A stretch of DNA of 64,000 nt from Bordetella sp. BOR01 (GCF_019218885.1 NZ_JAHUWT010000004.1:682001-746000), one strand, 5' to 3'; positions 1 through 10,610 are shown, counted from the stretch's first letter. Numbers and translations: made by a program. The notes: generated from the letters alone by a model not told the origin.

Positions 1-249
1 GCCGCGGTGGCCGCGCATGCGCCCAATAAAGACAACGCCATCAAGCTGCTGGAATTCCTGGTTTCCGAACCGGCACAGGCCCTGTACGCTCGCGCCAACT
101 ACGAATATCCGATCCGCTCGGGCGTGGAACTGGACCCCGTGGTGGCCAGCTTCGGCGAACTGAAGGTCGATTCCTTGCCAGTGGCCGAAATCGCCAAGCA
201 TCGCAAGCAAGCCAGCGAACTGGTCGATAAGGTAGGCTTCGATAACTGA
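1..249 (+). CDS. Ferric-iron ABC transporter substrate-binding protein, C-terminal part
   Basis: The window opens inside this gene; 82 C-terminal codons remain and end in TGA. Residues such as AHAPNKDNAIKLLEFLVSEP, followed by YARANYEYPIRSGV, match the C-terminal lobe of FbpA/FutA/IdiA-type periplasmic Fe3+-binding proteins, where a Tyr pair in a YxxxNYEYP context contributes to iron binding. It is followed by a double permease and an ATPase in the usual binding-protein, permease, ATPase order, which supports a role in delivering ferric iron to the inner-membrane transporter. A hairpin plus T-run follows the stop and probably reduces read-through, giving more binding protein than permease. 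The family is clear; substrate specificity is inferred. Confidence 0.85.
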   Translation, partial: AAVAAHAPNKDNAIKLLEFLVSEPAQALYARANYEYPIRSGVELDPVVASFGELKVDSLPVAEIAKHRKQASELVDKVGFDN

Positions 250-288
250 ACTTGATGCCGCTCTTGTCGGGGCGGCTGTCGTAACCGG

Positions 289-328
289 GTGCCAGGCGCC
301 GCAAGGCGGGCCTGGCACATCGGCTTTT
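289..328 (+). terminator. Intra-operon hairpin with T-run (attenuator or terminator)
   Basis: Arms at 289-297 (GTGCCAGGC) and 310-318 (GCCTGGCAC) are perfectly complementary, with an inner GCC-GCAA-GGC stem, and TTTTT follows at 324-328. It lies between the binding-protein stop and the permease start. This position is typical of partial terminators that make the periplasmic protein more abundant than the membrane components. The remaining bases to 414 hold no gene. Confidence 0.6.
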
Positions 329-414
329 TGTGCCACCACGCTGCCTCAAGCCCAAAGGCCCCACGGGGCACAGCAAGCTGAAGGCGCGGCGTTGGGGGCT
401 GTTTCTTTTTAAGT

Positions 415-2085
415 ATGCAAACTGAAACCCTGCCCCGCCCGTGGCGGCTGCGTGGCCCCGAACGGGGCGCGGGCTGGCTGGCGGGCGCCATGCTGATCGC
501 CCTGGCCGTCTTGCTGCCCCTGGCGGCGCTGGCCTGGCAAGCGATGCACGCCGACCTGTCGCACTGGTCCCACCTGGCGCAATACGTTTTGCCGCAGGCC
601 TTCGCCAACACCGCCATATTGCTGGCCGGAGTGGGCGTGCTGGTGACATTGCTGGGCACCGGTGCCGCCTGGCTGGTGACTGCCTACGAGTTTCCCAGCC
701 GCAAGGTGCTGACCTGGGCTTTGCTGTTGCCGCTGGCAGTACCGACCTACATCATTGCCTTTGCCTACCTGGACCTGCTGCACCCCATCGGGCCTATCCA
801 GACCGCTATTCGCGCGCTGTTGGGCTACGACAGCCCGCGCCAGTTCCGCTTGCCCGACTTGCGTTCCATCTATGGCGCAATTTTCGTGCTGGGCTTCGTG
901 CTGTACCCCTATGTCTACCTGAGTACCCGGGTGATGTTCATGACCCAGGCCGCCAGCCTGCTGGAAGCGGCGCGTACCCTGGGGGCCGGCCGAGTGGGCG
1001 TGTTCTTGCGCGTGGCCCTGCCGCTGGCCCGCCCTGCCATTGCGGTGGGCGCCAGCCTGGCCTTGCTGGAAACGCTGAACGACATCGGCGCCTCGGAATT
1101 CCTGGGCGTGCAGACCTTGACCGTATCCGTCTACACCACCTGGGTCACGCGTTCCGACCTGGCCAGCGCGGCGCAGATCGCGCTGAGCATGCTGGCCATC
1201 GTGGTTGGACTGATTCTGCTCGAGCGGCATGGCCGCAAGCGCCAGCGCTACGCCAATACGCAACGCATGCGCCCCATGCAGCCGCGGCGGCTGCGCGGCG
1301 CGGCTGCATGGCTGGCCGTGGCGCTGGGCTGGATCCCCGTGCTGCTGGGCTTCGTCGCGCCGGCCTGGTACTTGATCGTCGAAACCGCCAAGCGCCTGCA
1401 TCTGGTGGGTGGTGTGTCGGGCCAGTTGCTCAATGGCTTGTCCAATACCCTGATCGTGGCCTTCACCGCAACCCTTGTCACGCTGGGCTGCGGCCTGGTG
1501 GTGGCCTGGGCGGGCCGTACGCTGCGCGAAAGCGCACGATTCAATCCGGGGCGCGCCTGCGCCCGCATCGCCAGCCTGGGCTATGCGGTTCCTGGCACCG
1601 TGCTGGCCATCGGCCTGCTGGTGCCCTTTACCTGGATAGATCGGCAACTGGGTTCGGTCTTCGGGTTTCAAGGCCTGCTGCTGATGGGCTCGATGGGCGC
1701 GCTGGTGTGCGCCTACACCATGCGCTTCCTGGCGGTATCGGTGGGCGGCATCGAGGCCGGCCTGGCGCGTATTCCGCCGTCATTGGAACAAGCCTCGCGG
1801 CTGCTGGGCGAAAGCGCCAGCGGCACGCTGCGTCGCGTGCACCTGCCTTTGCTGCATCCGGCGCTGGCCGCCGGCGCCTTGCTGGTATTCGTCGACGCCA
1901 TGAAAGAACTGCCCGCCACCTTGCTGCTGCGGCCGCTGAACTTCGAAACGCTGGCCACCTGGCTGTATGCCGAAGCTGCGCGCGGCACTTATGAAGAAGG
2001 CGCCGTAGCGGCCCTGGCCATTGTGTTGGCCGGCTTGTTGCCGGTGATCCTGCTGGCACGAACCAATCTGAAGATGGGACATTGA
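415..2085 (+). CDS. Ferric-iron ABC transporter permease, fused double domain
   Basis: A 556-residue inner-membrane protein made of two tandem BinPDT permease domains, as in FbpB/SfuB/HitB-type iron permeases. The first domain covers roughly residues 20-275 and the second about 290-550. Each carries an EAA-like cytoplasmic loop that docks the ATPase: near residues 180-200 (LLEAARTLGAG) and near 460 (LEQASRLLGESASG). Hydrophobic segments recur through the length, starting with LAGAMLIALAVLLPLAALAW near the N-terminus. The ATPase gene starts 4 bases after the stop, so the two are translationally close. It forms the channel for Fe3+ delivered by the upstream periplasmic protein. The related thiamine, sulfate and putrescine permeases are less likely, given the iron-type binding protein. 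Confidence 0.88.
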   Translation: MQTETLPRPWRLRGPERGAGWLAGAMLIALAVLLPLAALAWQAMHADLSHWSHLAQYVLPQAFANTAILLAGVGVLVTLLGTGAAWLVTAYEFPSRKVLTWALLLPLAVPTYIIAFAYLDLLHPIGPIQTAIRALLGYDSPRQFRLPDLRSIYGAIFVLGFVLYPYVYLSTRVMFMTQAASLLEAARTLGAGRVGVFLRVALPLARPAIAVGASLALLETLNDIGASEFLGVQTLTVSVYTTWVTRSDLASAAQIALSMLAIVVGLILLERHGRKRQRYANTQRMRPMQPRRLRGAAAWLAVALGWIPVLLGFVAPAWYLIVETAKRLHLVGGVSGQLLNGLSNTLIVAFTATLVTLGCGLVVAWAGRTLRESARFNPGRACARIASLGYAVPGTVLAIGLLVPFTWIDRQLGSVFGFQGLLLMGSMGALVCAYTMRFLAVSVGGIEAGLARIPPSLEQASRLLGESASGTLRRVHLPLLHPALAAGALLVFVDAMKELPATLLLRPLNFETLATWLYAEAARGTYEEGAVAALAIVLAGLLPVILLARTNLKMGH

Positions 2086-2089
2086 CATC

Positions 2090-2866
2090 GTGCCCGACCT
2101 GCTTGAACTAGATCGCATCCACCTGGCCTACGACACGCCGCAAGGCCTGCGCCCGGTGGTACAAGACCTGTCGCTGGCGCTGCCGGCGGGCCACATCGGC
2201 TGCCTGCTGGGCGAGTCCGGCTGCGGCAAGACCACCATCCTGCGCGCCATCGCCGGCTTCGAGCCGCTGCGCGCCGGACAGATATCGTTGGACGGCACCG
2301 TGATTTCGTCGCCCACCGTCCAGGTGGCGCCCGAACTGCGCCGCGTGGGCATGATGTTCCAGGACTACGCCCTGTTTCCGCACCTGACCGCAGCACAGAA
2401 CGTGGCCTTTGGCTTGCGCAAGCTGGGCAAGGCCGAGCGTGCGGCGCGCGTGCGAGAGATGCTGGATATGGTGGGCCTGGCGGCCTCGGCCGACAACTAC
2501 CCGCATGAAATATCCGGCGGCCAGCAGCAGCGCGTGGCCCTGGCCCGCGCGCTGGCGCCGTCGCCCGATCTGCTGCTGCTGGACGAGCCGTTTTCCAACC
2601 TGGACGTGGATACCCGCGAACGGCTGGCCTTCGAGGTGCGCGACATCCTCAAGTCGACCGGGCATACGGCTATCCTGGTGACGCACAACCAGGCCGAAGC
2701 CTTTGCCATCGCCGACCGCATCGGCGTGATGAGCGATGGCCAGATCGTGCAGTGGGACACCCCCTACAATCTGCACCACCACCCCGCCGATGGCTTCGTG
2801 CGCGATTTCGTCCGGCGCGAGACACTGGTGGCGCAACGCCAGCAGGCCTACGCGCGCGGCATGTAA
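2090..2866 (+). CDS. Ferric-iron ABC transporter ATP-binding protein
   Basis: A 258-residue ABC ATPase that powers the preceding permease. Visible motifs are Walker A GESGCGKTT (about residues 41-49), the Q-loop MMFQDYALFPH, the signature ISGGQQQRVALARAL, Walker B LLLLDEPFSNLD and the H-loop VTHNQAEA. It is shorter than the 340-residue FbpC/PotA proteins and lacks most of the C-terminal TOBE-type domain, a common minimal form. It starts with GTG four bases after the permease stop. Its TAA abuts, with no spacer, the stop codon of the convergent pirin gene, so the two mRNAs can only end by overlapping each other's coding region. Confidence 0.88.
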   Translation: MPDLLELDRIHLAYDTPQGLRPVVQDLSLALPAGHIGCLLGESGCGKTTILRAIAGFEPLRAGQISLDGTVISSPTVQVAPELRRVGMMFQDYALFPHLTAAQNVAFGLRKLGKAERAARVREMLDMVGLAASADNYPHEISGGQQQRVALARALAPSPDLLLLDEPFSNLDVDTRERLAFEVRDILKSTGHTAILVTHNQAEAFAIADRIGVMSDGQIVQWDTPYNLHHHPADGFVRDFVRRETLVAQRQQAYARGM

Positions 2867-3751
2867 TCAGGCCCGGGGAGGCGGCAGCGGAATGTATTCC
2901 GTCTCGTCGCCGGGCACCACCTGGTTGAAGCGGTCTCGCTGCCAGTCCTGCTTGGCTTGTTCGATACGCTCTTTGCTGCTGGAGACGAAGTTCCACCAGA
3001 CAAAGCGCGGGCCGTCCAGGGGTTCGCCGCCCAGTATGGCAAAACGGGCTGCCTCGAGCGCGCGCACCGTGACCGGCTGGCCGGCGGTGAACACCAGCAA
3101 TTGGCCCGGCTGATAGGTCTGGCCGTCGATCTGCACGGCACCACTGCTAAGGTAGGCGGCACGCTCTTCATGTTCGGCCGGCACGACCAGCGTGGCCCCC
3201 TCTTGCAGGATGATGTCGCCAAAGAATAGCGGCGACAGGGTCTGCACGGCCGAAGCCTGGCCGAATAGCGAACCGGCCACCACTTGAGCGCGCACGCCCT
3301 CGCCTTCGATGACCGGTTGTGCATCCAACCCATAATGCACGAAGCCCGGATCGGTTTCTTCATGGCGGCTGGGCAGGCCCACCCATAACTGCAGCCCCGA
3401 CAGGCGATGGCCAGTATCGCGCTGCTGGGCGGGGGTACGTTCAGAATGCACGATGCCGCGCCCCGCCGTCATCCAGTTGAGTTCGCCCGGGCGGATTTCC
3501 TGGGTATTGCCCGCGCTGTCACGATGCATCATGGCGCCTTCGTACAGGTACGTGACTGTCGACAGGCCGATATGGGGATGCGGACGCACGTCGACACCGC
3601 TGCCCGGCTCGAACATGGCCGGCCCCATGTTGTCCAGGAAGACAAATGGCCCGACGGTGCGCCGCTGGGCCGAGGGCAAGGCCCGGCGGACCTGCAGCCC
3701 GCCGCCCAGGTCGCTGCTGCGGGGAACAATCAGTGTTTCGATGGCGGACAT
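2867..3751 (-). CDS. Pirin family protein (cupin), longer paralogue
   Basis: A 294-residue bicupin of the pirin family. The N-terminal cupin has the family metal-site pattern (HPHIGLSTVTYLYEGAMMHRDS, then GELNWMTAGRGIVHSERTP), and the C-terminal pirin domain ends in a region containing DGPRFVWWNFVSSSKERIEQA, typical of this subgroup. Bacterial pirins bind Fe(II); some have quercetin dioxygenase activity, others bind enzymes or regulators, so the cellular role is unknown. The start at 3751 was chosen because AGAAAGGAG sits just upstream and the family begins there; the frame stays open another 24 codons. A second pirin lies immediately upstream on the same strand, suggesting co-expression. Confidence 0.85.
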   Translation of the reverse strand: MSAIETLIVPRSSDLGGGLQVRRALPSAQRRTVGPFVFLDNMGPAMFEPGSGVDVRPHPHIGLSTVTYLYEGAMMHRDSAGNTQEIRPGELNWMTAGRGIVHSERTPAQQRDTGHRLSGLQLWVGLPSRHEETDPGFVHYGLDAQPVIEGEGVRAQVVAGSLFGQASAVQTLSPLFFGDIILQEGATLVVPAEHEERAAYLSSGAVQIDGQTYQPGQLLVFTAGQPVTVRALEAARFAILGGEPLDGPRFVWWNFVSSSKERIEQAKQDWQRDRFNQVVPGDETEYIPLPPPRA

Positions 3752-3811
3752 GGGGTTCTCCTTTCTGGGGCACATGGACCCGGTTCGATATGGGGTAGTG
3801 GTGAGTTGGAT

Positions 3812-3838
3812 GGTGCCAGGCACACAAGGTGCCCGACA
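3812..3838 (+). repeat. 27-bp intergenic repeat, copy 1
   Basis: A 27-base sequence beginning GGTGCCAGGCAC lies in the gap between the two pirin genes. It recurs exactly, in reverse orientation, at 26576-26602. It contains the palindrome GTGCC-A-GGCAC and a second GGTGCC that can pair with GGCAC. Related GTGCCTGGC hairpins occur at 289-318 and 52489-52518, so this looks like a dispersed intergenic repeat family. Confidence 0.6.
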
Positions 3839-3841
3839 CCG

Positions 3842-4540
3842 TTACGGCAGATCGAAAACCAGCACGTCGGCCTGTTCGCCGCCGCTGATACGGATGGCGT
3901 TCTCATCGGTCAGGGCCACCGCATCGCCGGCCGACAAGGCCTGGCCATTGACGCTGACCCGGCCACGCGCCACATGCACCCAGGCGCGGCGCCCCGCCGC
4001 CAACGGCAGCTCGGCATGCTCGGCACCGTCAAACAAGCCCACGTACAGCCGCGCGTCCTGGTGAATGCGCATCGACCCGTCGGCGCCGTCAGGCGACACG
4101 ACCTGGCGCAGGCGCCCGCGCTTTTCCGCTTCGGGCACACGCTGCTCTTCGTACTCGGGCACGATGCCCGTCACGTCGGGTTCGATCCAGATCTGCAGCA
4201 AGTGCGTTGGCTGATCGTCCAGCGGGTTGAATTCCGAGTGCATGACGCCACGTCCCGCGCTCATGCGCTGCACATCGCCCGGGCGGATGGTCGAGCCGCT
4301 GCCCATGTTGTCCTTGTGGGCCACGGCGCCGTCGAGTACGTAGGTGATGATCTCCATGTCGCGATGGCCGTGCGTGCCGAAGCCGCGGCTGGGCGCGATG
4401 CGGTCGTCGTTGATCACGCGCAGCGGGCCGAAACCCATATGCGCCGGGTCGTAGTAGTTGGCAAAAGAGAAGGTGTGATAGCTATCGAGCCAGCCGTGGT
4501 TGGCATGGCCACGTTCGTTGCTACGGCGCAGGGTCAGCAT
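3842..4540 (-). CDS. Pirin family protein, YhhW-like
   Basis: A 232-residue pirin of the short YhhW type. The N-terminus MLTLRRSNERGHANHGWLDS and the cupin motif GFGTHGHRDMEIITYVLDG give two metal-ligand His residues; a further His and Glu come from SAGRGVMHSEFNP, the typical 3-His/1-Glu site. E. coli YhhW degrades quercetin in vitro; the physiological substrate is unknown. It is transcribed away from a LysR gene, across a 148-bp gap containing a 23-bp palindrome, and is followed by a second pirin. This suggests a two-gene unit controlled by that regulator, which is inference from layout. Confidence 0.87.
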   Translation of the reverse strand: MLTLRRSNERGHANHGWLDSYHTFSFANYYDPAHMGFGPLRVINDDRIAPSRGFGTHGHRDMEIITYVLDGAVAHKDNMGSGSTIRPGDVQRMSAGRGVMHSEFNPLDDQPTHLLQIWIEPDVTGIVPEYEEQRVPEAEKRGRLRQVVSPDGADGSMRIHQDARLYVGLFDGAEHAELPLAAGRRAWVHVARGRVSVNGQALSAGDAVALTDENAIRISGGEQADVLVFDLP

Positions 4541-4657
4541 GGTGAACTCCTTTCAATTTAATGAACTAGCAGTGACAGCGCATGGGGCGTTGTTTACCGC
4601 TGATGAAAGGCATTGTGCGCCTGGGCCTGGGGCTTGAGACTGAATCGGTTTGATGAG

Positions 4658-4680
4658 ATCATTCAAATTATTTGAATGAT
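4658..4680. promoter_or_regulatory. Perfect 23-bp palindrome between pirin and LysR genes
   Basis: ATCATTCAAA, spacer TTA, TTTGAATGAT: a perfect 10-3-10 palindrome ending 8 bases before the LysR start at 4689. It is much more AT-rich than its surroundings. Position and symmetry suit an operator for the divergent LysR regulator or its own promoter region. Confidence 0.6.
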
Positions 4681-4688
4681 TATGCATC

Positions 4689-5600
4689 ATGCAAGCCATT
4701 ACGCCGGAACTACTGTACATGGTCGATGCCATTGCCCGCCATGGCAGCTTCGCCAAGGCCGCGCGCGAACTGGGCAAGGTGCCCTCGGCCGTGACCTATG
4801 CCGTGCGCAAGCTGGAAGATGCGCTGGACGTCCTGTTGTTCGACCGCAGCGGGCATCGGGCCCGCCTGACCCCGGCGGGTGAAACGCTCTTGCAGGACGG
4901 TCGCCAGGTGTTGCAGTCGCTGGACGCCCTGGCCGGGCGGGTCAAGCGCGTGGCCACGGGCTGGGAATTGGAGTTGCGCGTGGCGGTCAATGCCATACTG
5001 CCCTGGCCGCCCTTGTACGACTTGATAGAGGAATTTCGCGAGCTGGCCTCGGTGACGACGCTGCGGTTTTCCACCGAAGTACTCAGTGGCAACTGGGATG
5101 CGCTGACGGCCGGGCGCGCCGACCTGCTGATCGGGGCCGACGCGTCTGGCGCTCCGCCGGGCGCCTATCGGTCGCAGCCCATGGGCGAAGTGCAGTTTGC
5201 TTTCTGCGTCGCCCCGCACCACCCCTTGGCGATGCTGGACCGGCCCTTGGGGGCGAACGATATCGCGGCCTACTGCGCGATTGCGGTGGCCGATACCTCG
5301 CGCCACTTGCCGCCGCTGACACGCGGCCTGCTGAACAAGCAACCCCTGATCGTGATGCCCACCATGCAAGCCAAGATCGACGCGCAGATCCGCGGCCTGG
5401 GCTGCGGCTATTTGCCGCTGACCCTGGCCGCACCGTACATCACACGGGGCGAGTTGGTGCAATGCGCCACTGACAACGGCGTACCCATGACCGAGCAACT
5501 GGTCTACGCATGGCGCGCCGAGACAGCGGGCGAGGCATTGAAGTGGTGGCTGCAGAAGATGCGCTCGCCGCGCCTGTGCGCAAGCCTGCTGGGCCTGTAG
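4689..5600 (+). CDS. LysR-family transcriptional regulator
   Basis: A 303-residue LysR-type regulator. The N-terminal winged helix-turn-helix covers residues 5-65 (DAIARHGSFAKAARELGKVP, then SAVTYAVRKLEDALDVLLFD). The effector domain follows from about residue 90. The start ATG is followed directly by the conserved N-terminal helix and sits 8 bases after a palindrome that may be its operator. Divergent orientation from the pirin genes makes these its likely target. The inducer is not evident from sequence. Confidence 0.88.
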   Translation: MQAITPELLYMVDAIARHGSFAKAARELGKVPSAVTYAVRKLEDALDVLLFDRSGHRARLTPAGETLLQDGRQVLQSLDALAGRVKRVATGWELELRVAVNAILPWPPLYDLIEEFRELASVTTLRFSTEVLSGNWDALTAGRADLLIGADASGAPPGAYRSQPMGEVQFAFCVAPHHPLAMLDRPLGANDIAAYCAIAVADTSRHLPPLTRGLLNKQPLIVMPTMQAKIDAQIRGLGCGYLPLTLAAPYITRGELVQCATDNGVPMTEQLVYAWRAETAGEALKWWLQKMRSPRLCASLLGL

Positions 5601-5618
5601 CCGGCGCGGCGGAATCGA

Positions 5619-6362
5619 TCAGCGCGAGTCGGTCGAGTACGCCATCATGTCGATCAGCGCCTGGTCGCGCTCGGCCAGGGGCTGGACAATGAACTCGGCC
5701 ATGCGCCCAGCCTGCCAGGTGGGCTTCAAGTAATGTTCGATGATGTGATAGTACGGGCGGATGAAGTAGTCATCGAACAAGATGATGCAGCCCGGCTTGG
5801 CCATCAAGATCGACATCAGGAACGCCGCGACCCGGAAACGCCCATCGATCAGGATCAGTTCGGGCTCTTCGCCAGCCCGGCGCAGCTTGCGCCAGGGCTC
5901 GCCGCAATAGCGAGGCCACAGAGCAGCGTGCGAATCGTCTTTGGGGCGGCCCCAGGCGCCGGTGGGCCCGATATCGACGTACACCGGCACATAGCGCCTG
6001 CGCGGCACGTTTTCGTTTTCCAGGCGCTGCCGCACAGCCTGCAAAAATTGCTTGTCGGTATCGACAGAGTAAATCCGCCTGACATTGGCCTTGGCCGCCA
6101 TCAGCGAACTGCCGCCCGAGCCATATTCCAGATAGGTGCGAACACCCGACAGGCGCTCGCGCAGCAACGCGATGCCCGCCTCTTCCATGTAAGGCGCGTC
6201 TGGGATGGCATCGGCGGACCACCCCTTTGGGGTGGGGACGGGGCTGGCTTCGGGCCTGGATTTCGGTTTGGGCTTGGGCTTGGGCTTGGGCTCGGGTTTA
6301 GCCTTGGGCTTGGGCTTGGCCTGGGGCACTGCCTGGCGGTCGGGCACGGCGCTGTCCTGCAA
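5619..6362 (-). CDS. SAM-dependent methyltransferase-like protein with Lys-Pro repeat
   Basis: A 247-residue protein. Residues about 10-40 are a low-complexity run of alternating Lys-Pro/Ala-Pro units. A Rossmann-type methyltransferase domain follows, with a motif I-like YLEYGSGGSSLMAA and an acidic motif II-like IYSVDTDKQF, then ELILIDGRFRVAAFL and CIILFDDYFIRPYYH. This resembles uncharacterised bacterial methyltransferase-fold proteins; substrate and activity are unknown. The start used is TTG; an in-frame GTG lies five codons in, and no strong ribosome site distinguishes them. The repeat-rich N-terminus may be a linker or an anionic-polymer-binding tail. Confidence 0.65.
   Translation of the reverse strand: MQDSAVPDRQAVPQAKPKPKAKPEPKPKPKPKPKSRPEASPVPTPKGWSADAIPDAPYMEEAGIALLRERLSGVRTYLEYGSGGSSLMAAKANVRRIYSVDTDKQFLQAVRQRLENENVPRRRYVPVYVDIGPTGAWGRPKDDSHAALWPRYCGEPWRKLRRAGEEPELILIDGRFRVAAFLMSILMAKPGCIILFDDYFIRPYYHIIEHYLKPTWQAGRMAEFIVQPLAERDQALIDMMAYSTDSR
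6265..6321. repeat. Hexanucleotide TTGGGC repeat inside the methyltransferase gene
   Basis: A run of TTGGGC units with a few variants (TCGGGT, TTAGCC, TTGGCC) encodes alternating Pro and Lys on the minus strand. Each unit is two codons, so gain or loss of units would lengthen or shorten the Lys-Pro linker without shifting frame. Confidence 0.75.
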
Positions 6363-6420
6363 TTGAACGAGAGATCATTGCACCATACCAGCGTAACGCC
6401 CGCTATTGCAGGATGTCACC

Positions 6421-7934
<1,514 letters not shown>

Positions 7935-7938
<4 letters not shown>

Positions 7939-9002
7939 AGCGGCTGCTCCATCGGTAAGACCAGACGGAATTCAGTGTGCCTGGGTCGGGATTCGAATTC
8001 GATAATGCCTCCGTGCTGCTGCACGAAATCCTGGGCCAGGCTCAGGCCCAGTCCGGTGCCACCGGGCCGGGCGGTGACCAGGGGGTGGAAAATGCGGTCG
8101 CGGATGGAATCCGGCACGCCAGGTCCGTTGTCGATGATGGACAGCACCAGGGCCAGCCGGTGCTGGCGGTGCGCCAGCATGACCTGGCGGGCGACACGGG
8201 TGCGCAGCATGATCTGCGCCGCCGGCACATCGGCCCCCGGCTGTTGCAGCGACAATTCTTGCGCGGCATTGCGCGCCACGTTCAGCACGGCCTGCATCAG
8301 CCTTGCGGCATCGCCCTGCAGGTCGGGCACCGAGGCATCGTAGTCGCGCACCAGCATGACCTTGTCGCGGAATTCGGCCTGGATCAGCGCGCAGACACGT
8401 TCGCAGACCTCGTGGATATTGACCGGCCGCGTGGCCAACGGCACACGTTGCGGGCCGCTGAGGCGATCGACCAGCACCTGCAGGCGATCGGCCTCGGAAA
8501 TGATTACCTGGGTGTATTCGGCCAGCATTGCATTGGGCAGTTCGGCCTCGAGCAACTGCGCGGCGCCGCGCAGGCCGCCCAGGGGATTCTTGACTTCATG
8601 CGCCAGGTTGCGCAGCAATTCGCGATGCGCCTCGATCTCTTCCACCAGCCGGTGGTTGCGATCGGCCAGCACGCGCTGTTCGATCTCGCGCGCCTCGATC
8701 AGTACCGGCCAGGGTTGGCCGGCCAGCGACACCGTGGTGGCGGTAACCTCGACCGACTCGCCGGCACGGCGCACCGAAGACAACTGCCGCACATCGGCAA
8801 ACTGGCCGGCTACGGCGCGGTCGATGGACGACTGCAGAGCCTCGGGGTGGCCGAACAACGTTGCGGCCGACAGCCCGCGCAACTGCTTGCGGGACCGCCC
8901 AAACAGGTCTTCGGCCGCAGCATTGGCATGTTCGATATGCCCACGCTCATTGAGCAGGACGACGGCCGTGGCCAGTAGGTCAAACGCATCGACATTCATC
9001 AT
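7935..9002 (-). CDS. glnL: Nitrogen regulation sensor kinase NtrB
   Basis: A 355-residue soluble histidine kinase. An N-terminal PAS domain (about 5-105) is followed by the dimerisation/phospho-acceptor helix with His135 in NLAHEVKNPLGG. The ATPase domain has the N-box NVARNAAQE, G1 IDNGPGVP and G2 GGTGLGLSLA. There are no membrane segments, as in NtrB. The ATG at 9002 was preferred over an in-frame GTG three codons upstream; neither has a strong ribosome site. It lies 63 bp after glnA and overlaps glnG by 4 bp, giving the classic glnA-ntrB-ntrC operon. It phosphorylates NtrC under PII control. Confidence 0.95.
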
Positions 9003-9065
9003 TTGCAGCACCGGGGCAGGACGGGCCGGCGAGCCGCCCCGCCCGCCCCGACTAAGCCAGAAACA

Positions 9066-10478
9066 TCACAGGCTGTAGTACATGTCGAATTCGACGGGGT
9101 GCGTGGTCATGCGCAGACGCTGGACTTCGCCTTCCTTCAGGGCCAGGTAGGCGTCGATCATGTCGTTGCTGAACACGCCGCCGCGCGTCAGGAACTCGCG
9201 GTCCTGGTCGAGCGCTTCGAGCGCCTGGTCCAGCGACGCGCACACCGTCGGGATCTTCGCGTCTTCTTCCGGCGGCAGGTCGTACAGGTTCTTGTCGGCC
9301 GGATCGCCCGGATGGATCTTGTTCTGCACGCCGTCCAGGCCGGCCATCATCAGGGCCGAGAACGCCAGGTACGGGTTGGCAAGGGGATCCGGGAAGCGCG
9401 TCTCGACGCGGCGGGCCTTGGGGTTGCCCACGTACGGGATGCGGATCGAGGCCGACCGGTTGCGGGCCGAGTAAGCCAGCTTGACCGGGGCTTCGTAGTG
9501 CGGCACCAGGCGCTTGTACGAGTTGGTGCCGGGGTTGGTGATGGCGTTCAGCGCACGGGCGTGCTTGATGATGCCGCCGATATAAAACATGGCGAATTCG
9601 GACAGGCCGGCGTAACCGTTGCCGGCGAACAGGTTCTGGCCGTCTTTCCAGATGGACTGGTGCACGTGCATGCCGGAACCGTTGTCGCCGACGATGGGCT
9701 TGGGCATGAAGGTGGCGGTCTTGCCGTAGGCGTGCGCCACGTTGTGCACGACGTACTTCAGGATCTGGGTCCAGTCGGCGCGCTTGACCAGCGTGCTGAA
9801 CTTGGTGCCGATCTCAAGTTGGCCGGGGCCGGCGACTTCGTGGTGGTGCACTTCGACGGGCACGCCCATTTGTTCCAGCAGCAAGCACATTTCCGAGCGC
9901 ATGTCCTGGAACGAGTCGACGGGCGGCACGGGGAAATAACCACCCTTGACCGCCGGACGATGGCCCATGTTGCCGCCTTCGAATTCCAGGGCCGACGACC
10001 ACGGGGCTTCTTCGGACTTGATCTTCACGAAGGTGCCCGACATGTCGGTGTTCCAGGTCACGCCATCGAACACGAAGAATTCGGGTTCCGGACCGAAGTA
10101 GGCGGTATCGCCCAGGCCCGAGGACTTCAGGTAGGCTTCGGCGCGCTTGGCCAGCGAGCGCGGGTCGCGGTCGTAACCCTTCAGGTCGGACGGTTCGACC
10201 ACGTCGCAGCTCAGGACCAGGGTGGGCTCTTCGCGGAACGGATCCAGGTTGGCGGTATCCAGGTCGGGGATGAGCAACATGTCGGAAGCTTCGATACCCT
10301 TCCAGCCCGGAATGGACGAGCCGTCGAACGCCTGGCCGCTTTCCAGCTTGTCTTCGTCGACAACCGTGGTGGGAACGGATACGTGATGTTCGCGGCCCAC
10401 CGTGTCGGTGAAGCGGAAGTCCAGGAACTTGACTTCGTTATCGGCGATCAGTTTCAGGATGTCTTTCGGGCTTGCCAT
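9066..10478 (-). CDS. glnA: Glutamine synthetase type I
   Basis: A 470-residue GSI-beta enzyme that makes glutamine from glutamate and ammonia with ATP. The N-terminal beta-grasp domain is followed by the catalytic domain, with metal/ATP motifs including [23 protein letters not shown] (conserved His) and the Arg-rich [21 protein letters not shown]. The adenylylation site is Tyr399 in NLYDLPPEE, so activity is probably tuned by GlnE. The start at 10478 has GGAGATGAC upstream and begins with the family N-terminus [10 protein letters not shown]; the frame is open 27 codons further but that part is not family sequence. A sigma-54 promoter and two NtrC sites lie upstream. Confidence 0.97.
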   Translation of the reverse strand: MASPKDILKLIADNEVKFLDFRFTDTVGREHHVSVPTTVVDEDKLESGQAFDGSSIPGWKGIEASDMLLIPDLDTANLDPFREEPTLVLSCDVVEPSDLKGYDRDPRSLAKRAEAYLKSSGLGDTAYFGPEPEFFVFDGVTWNTDMSGTFVKIKSEEAPWSSALEFEGGNMGHRPAVKGGYFPVPPVDSFQDMRSEMCLLLEQMGVPVEVHHHEVAGPGQLEIGTKFSTLVKRADWTQILKYVVHNVAHAYGKTATFMPKPIVGDNGSGMHVHQSIWKDGQNLFAGNGYAGLSEFAMFYIGGIIKHARALNAITNPGTNSYKRLVPHYEAPVKLAYSARNRSASIRIPYVGNPKARRVETRFPDPLANPYLAFSALMMAGLDGVQNKIHPGDPADKNLYDLPPEEDAKIPTVCASLDQALEALDQDREFLTRGGVFSNDMIDAYLALKEGEVQRLRMTTHPVEFDMYYSL

Positions 10479-10543
10479 GTCATCTCCATGTGATAAAAGC
10501 GCCGGGGGCTGAGCCTTGATCCGGCTGGCATGAACAGAAGAAA

Positions 10544-10558
10544 GCAATATGCGTGCCA
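10544..10558 (-). promoter_or_regulatory. Sigma-54 promoter of glnA
   Basis: Read on the minus strand: TGGCAC (10558-10553), five bases, TTGC (10547-10544). This matches the -24/-12 consensus TGGCAC-N5-TTGC exactly, including invariant GG and GC. The start of transcription should lie near 10533, about 55 bases before the glnA start codon. The NtrC sites lie upstream at enhancer distance. Confidence 0.92.
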
Positions 10559-10610
10559 AGACCCATCACGGGGCATCCCCGGGCCATGCAATCCAAGGAG
10601 GGGCATGAAA

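Noticed and set aside
409-1671. Long open frames on the strand opposite the iron permease and other GC-rich genes
   Set aside because: Typical antisense shadows of high-GC coding sequence: unbalanced composition rich in Gln, His and Arg, no ribosome sites, and fully overlapped by recognised genes.
9012-9065. GC-rich partial inverted repeat between glnA and glnL, considered as a terminator
   Set aside because: Arms pair poorly and there is no T-run; the operon must be read through here to express glnL and glnG.
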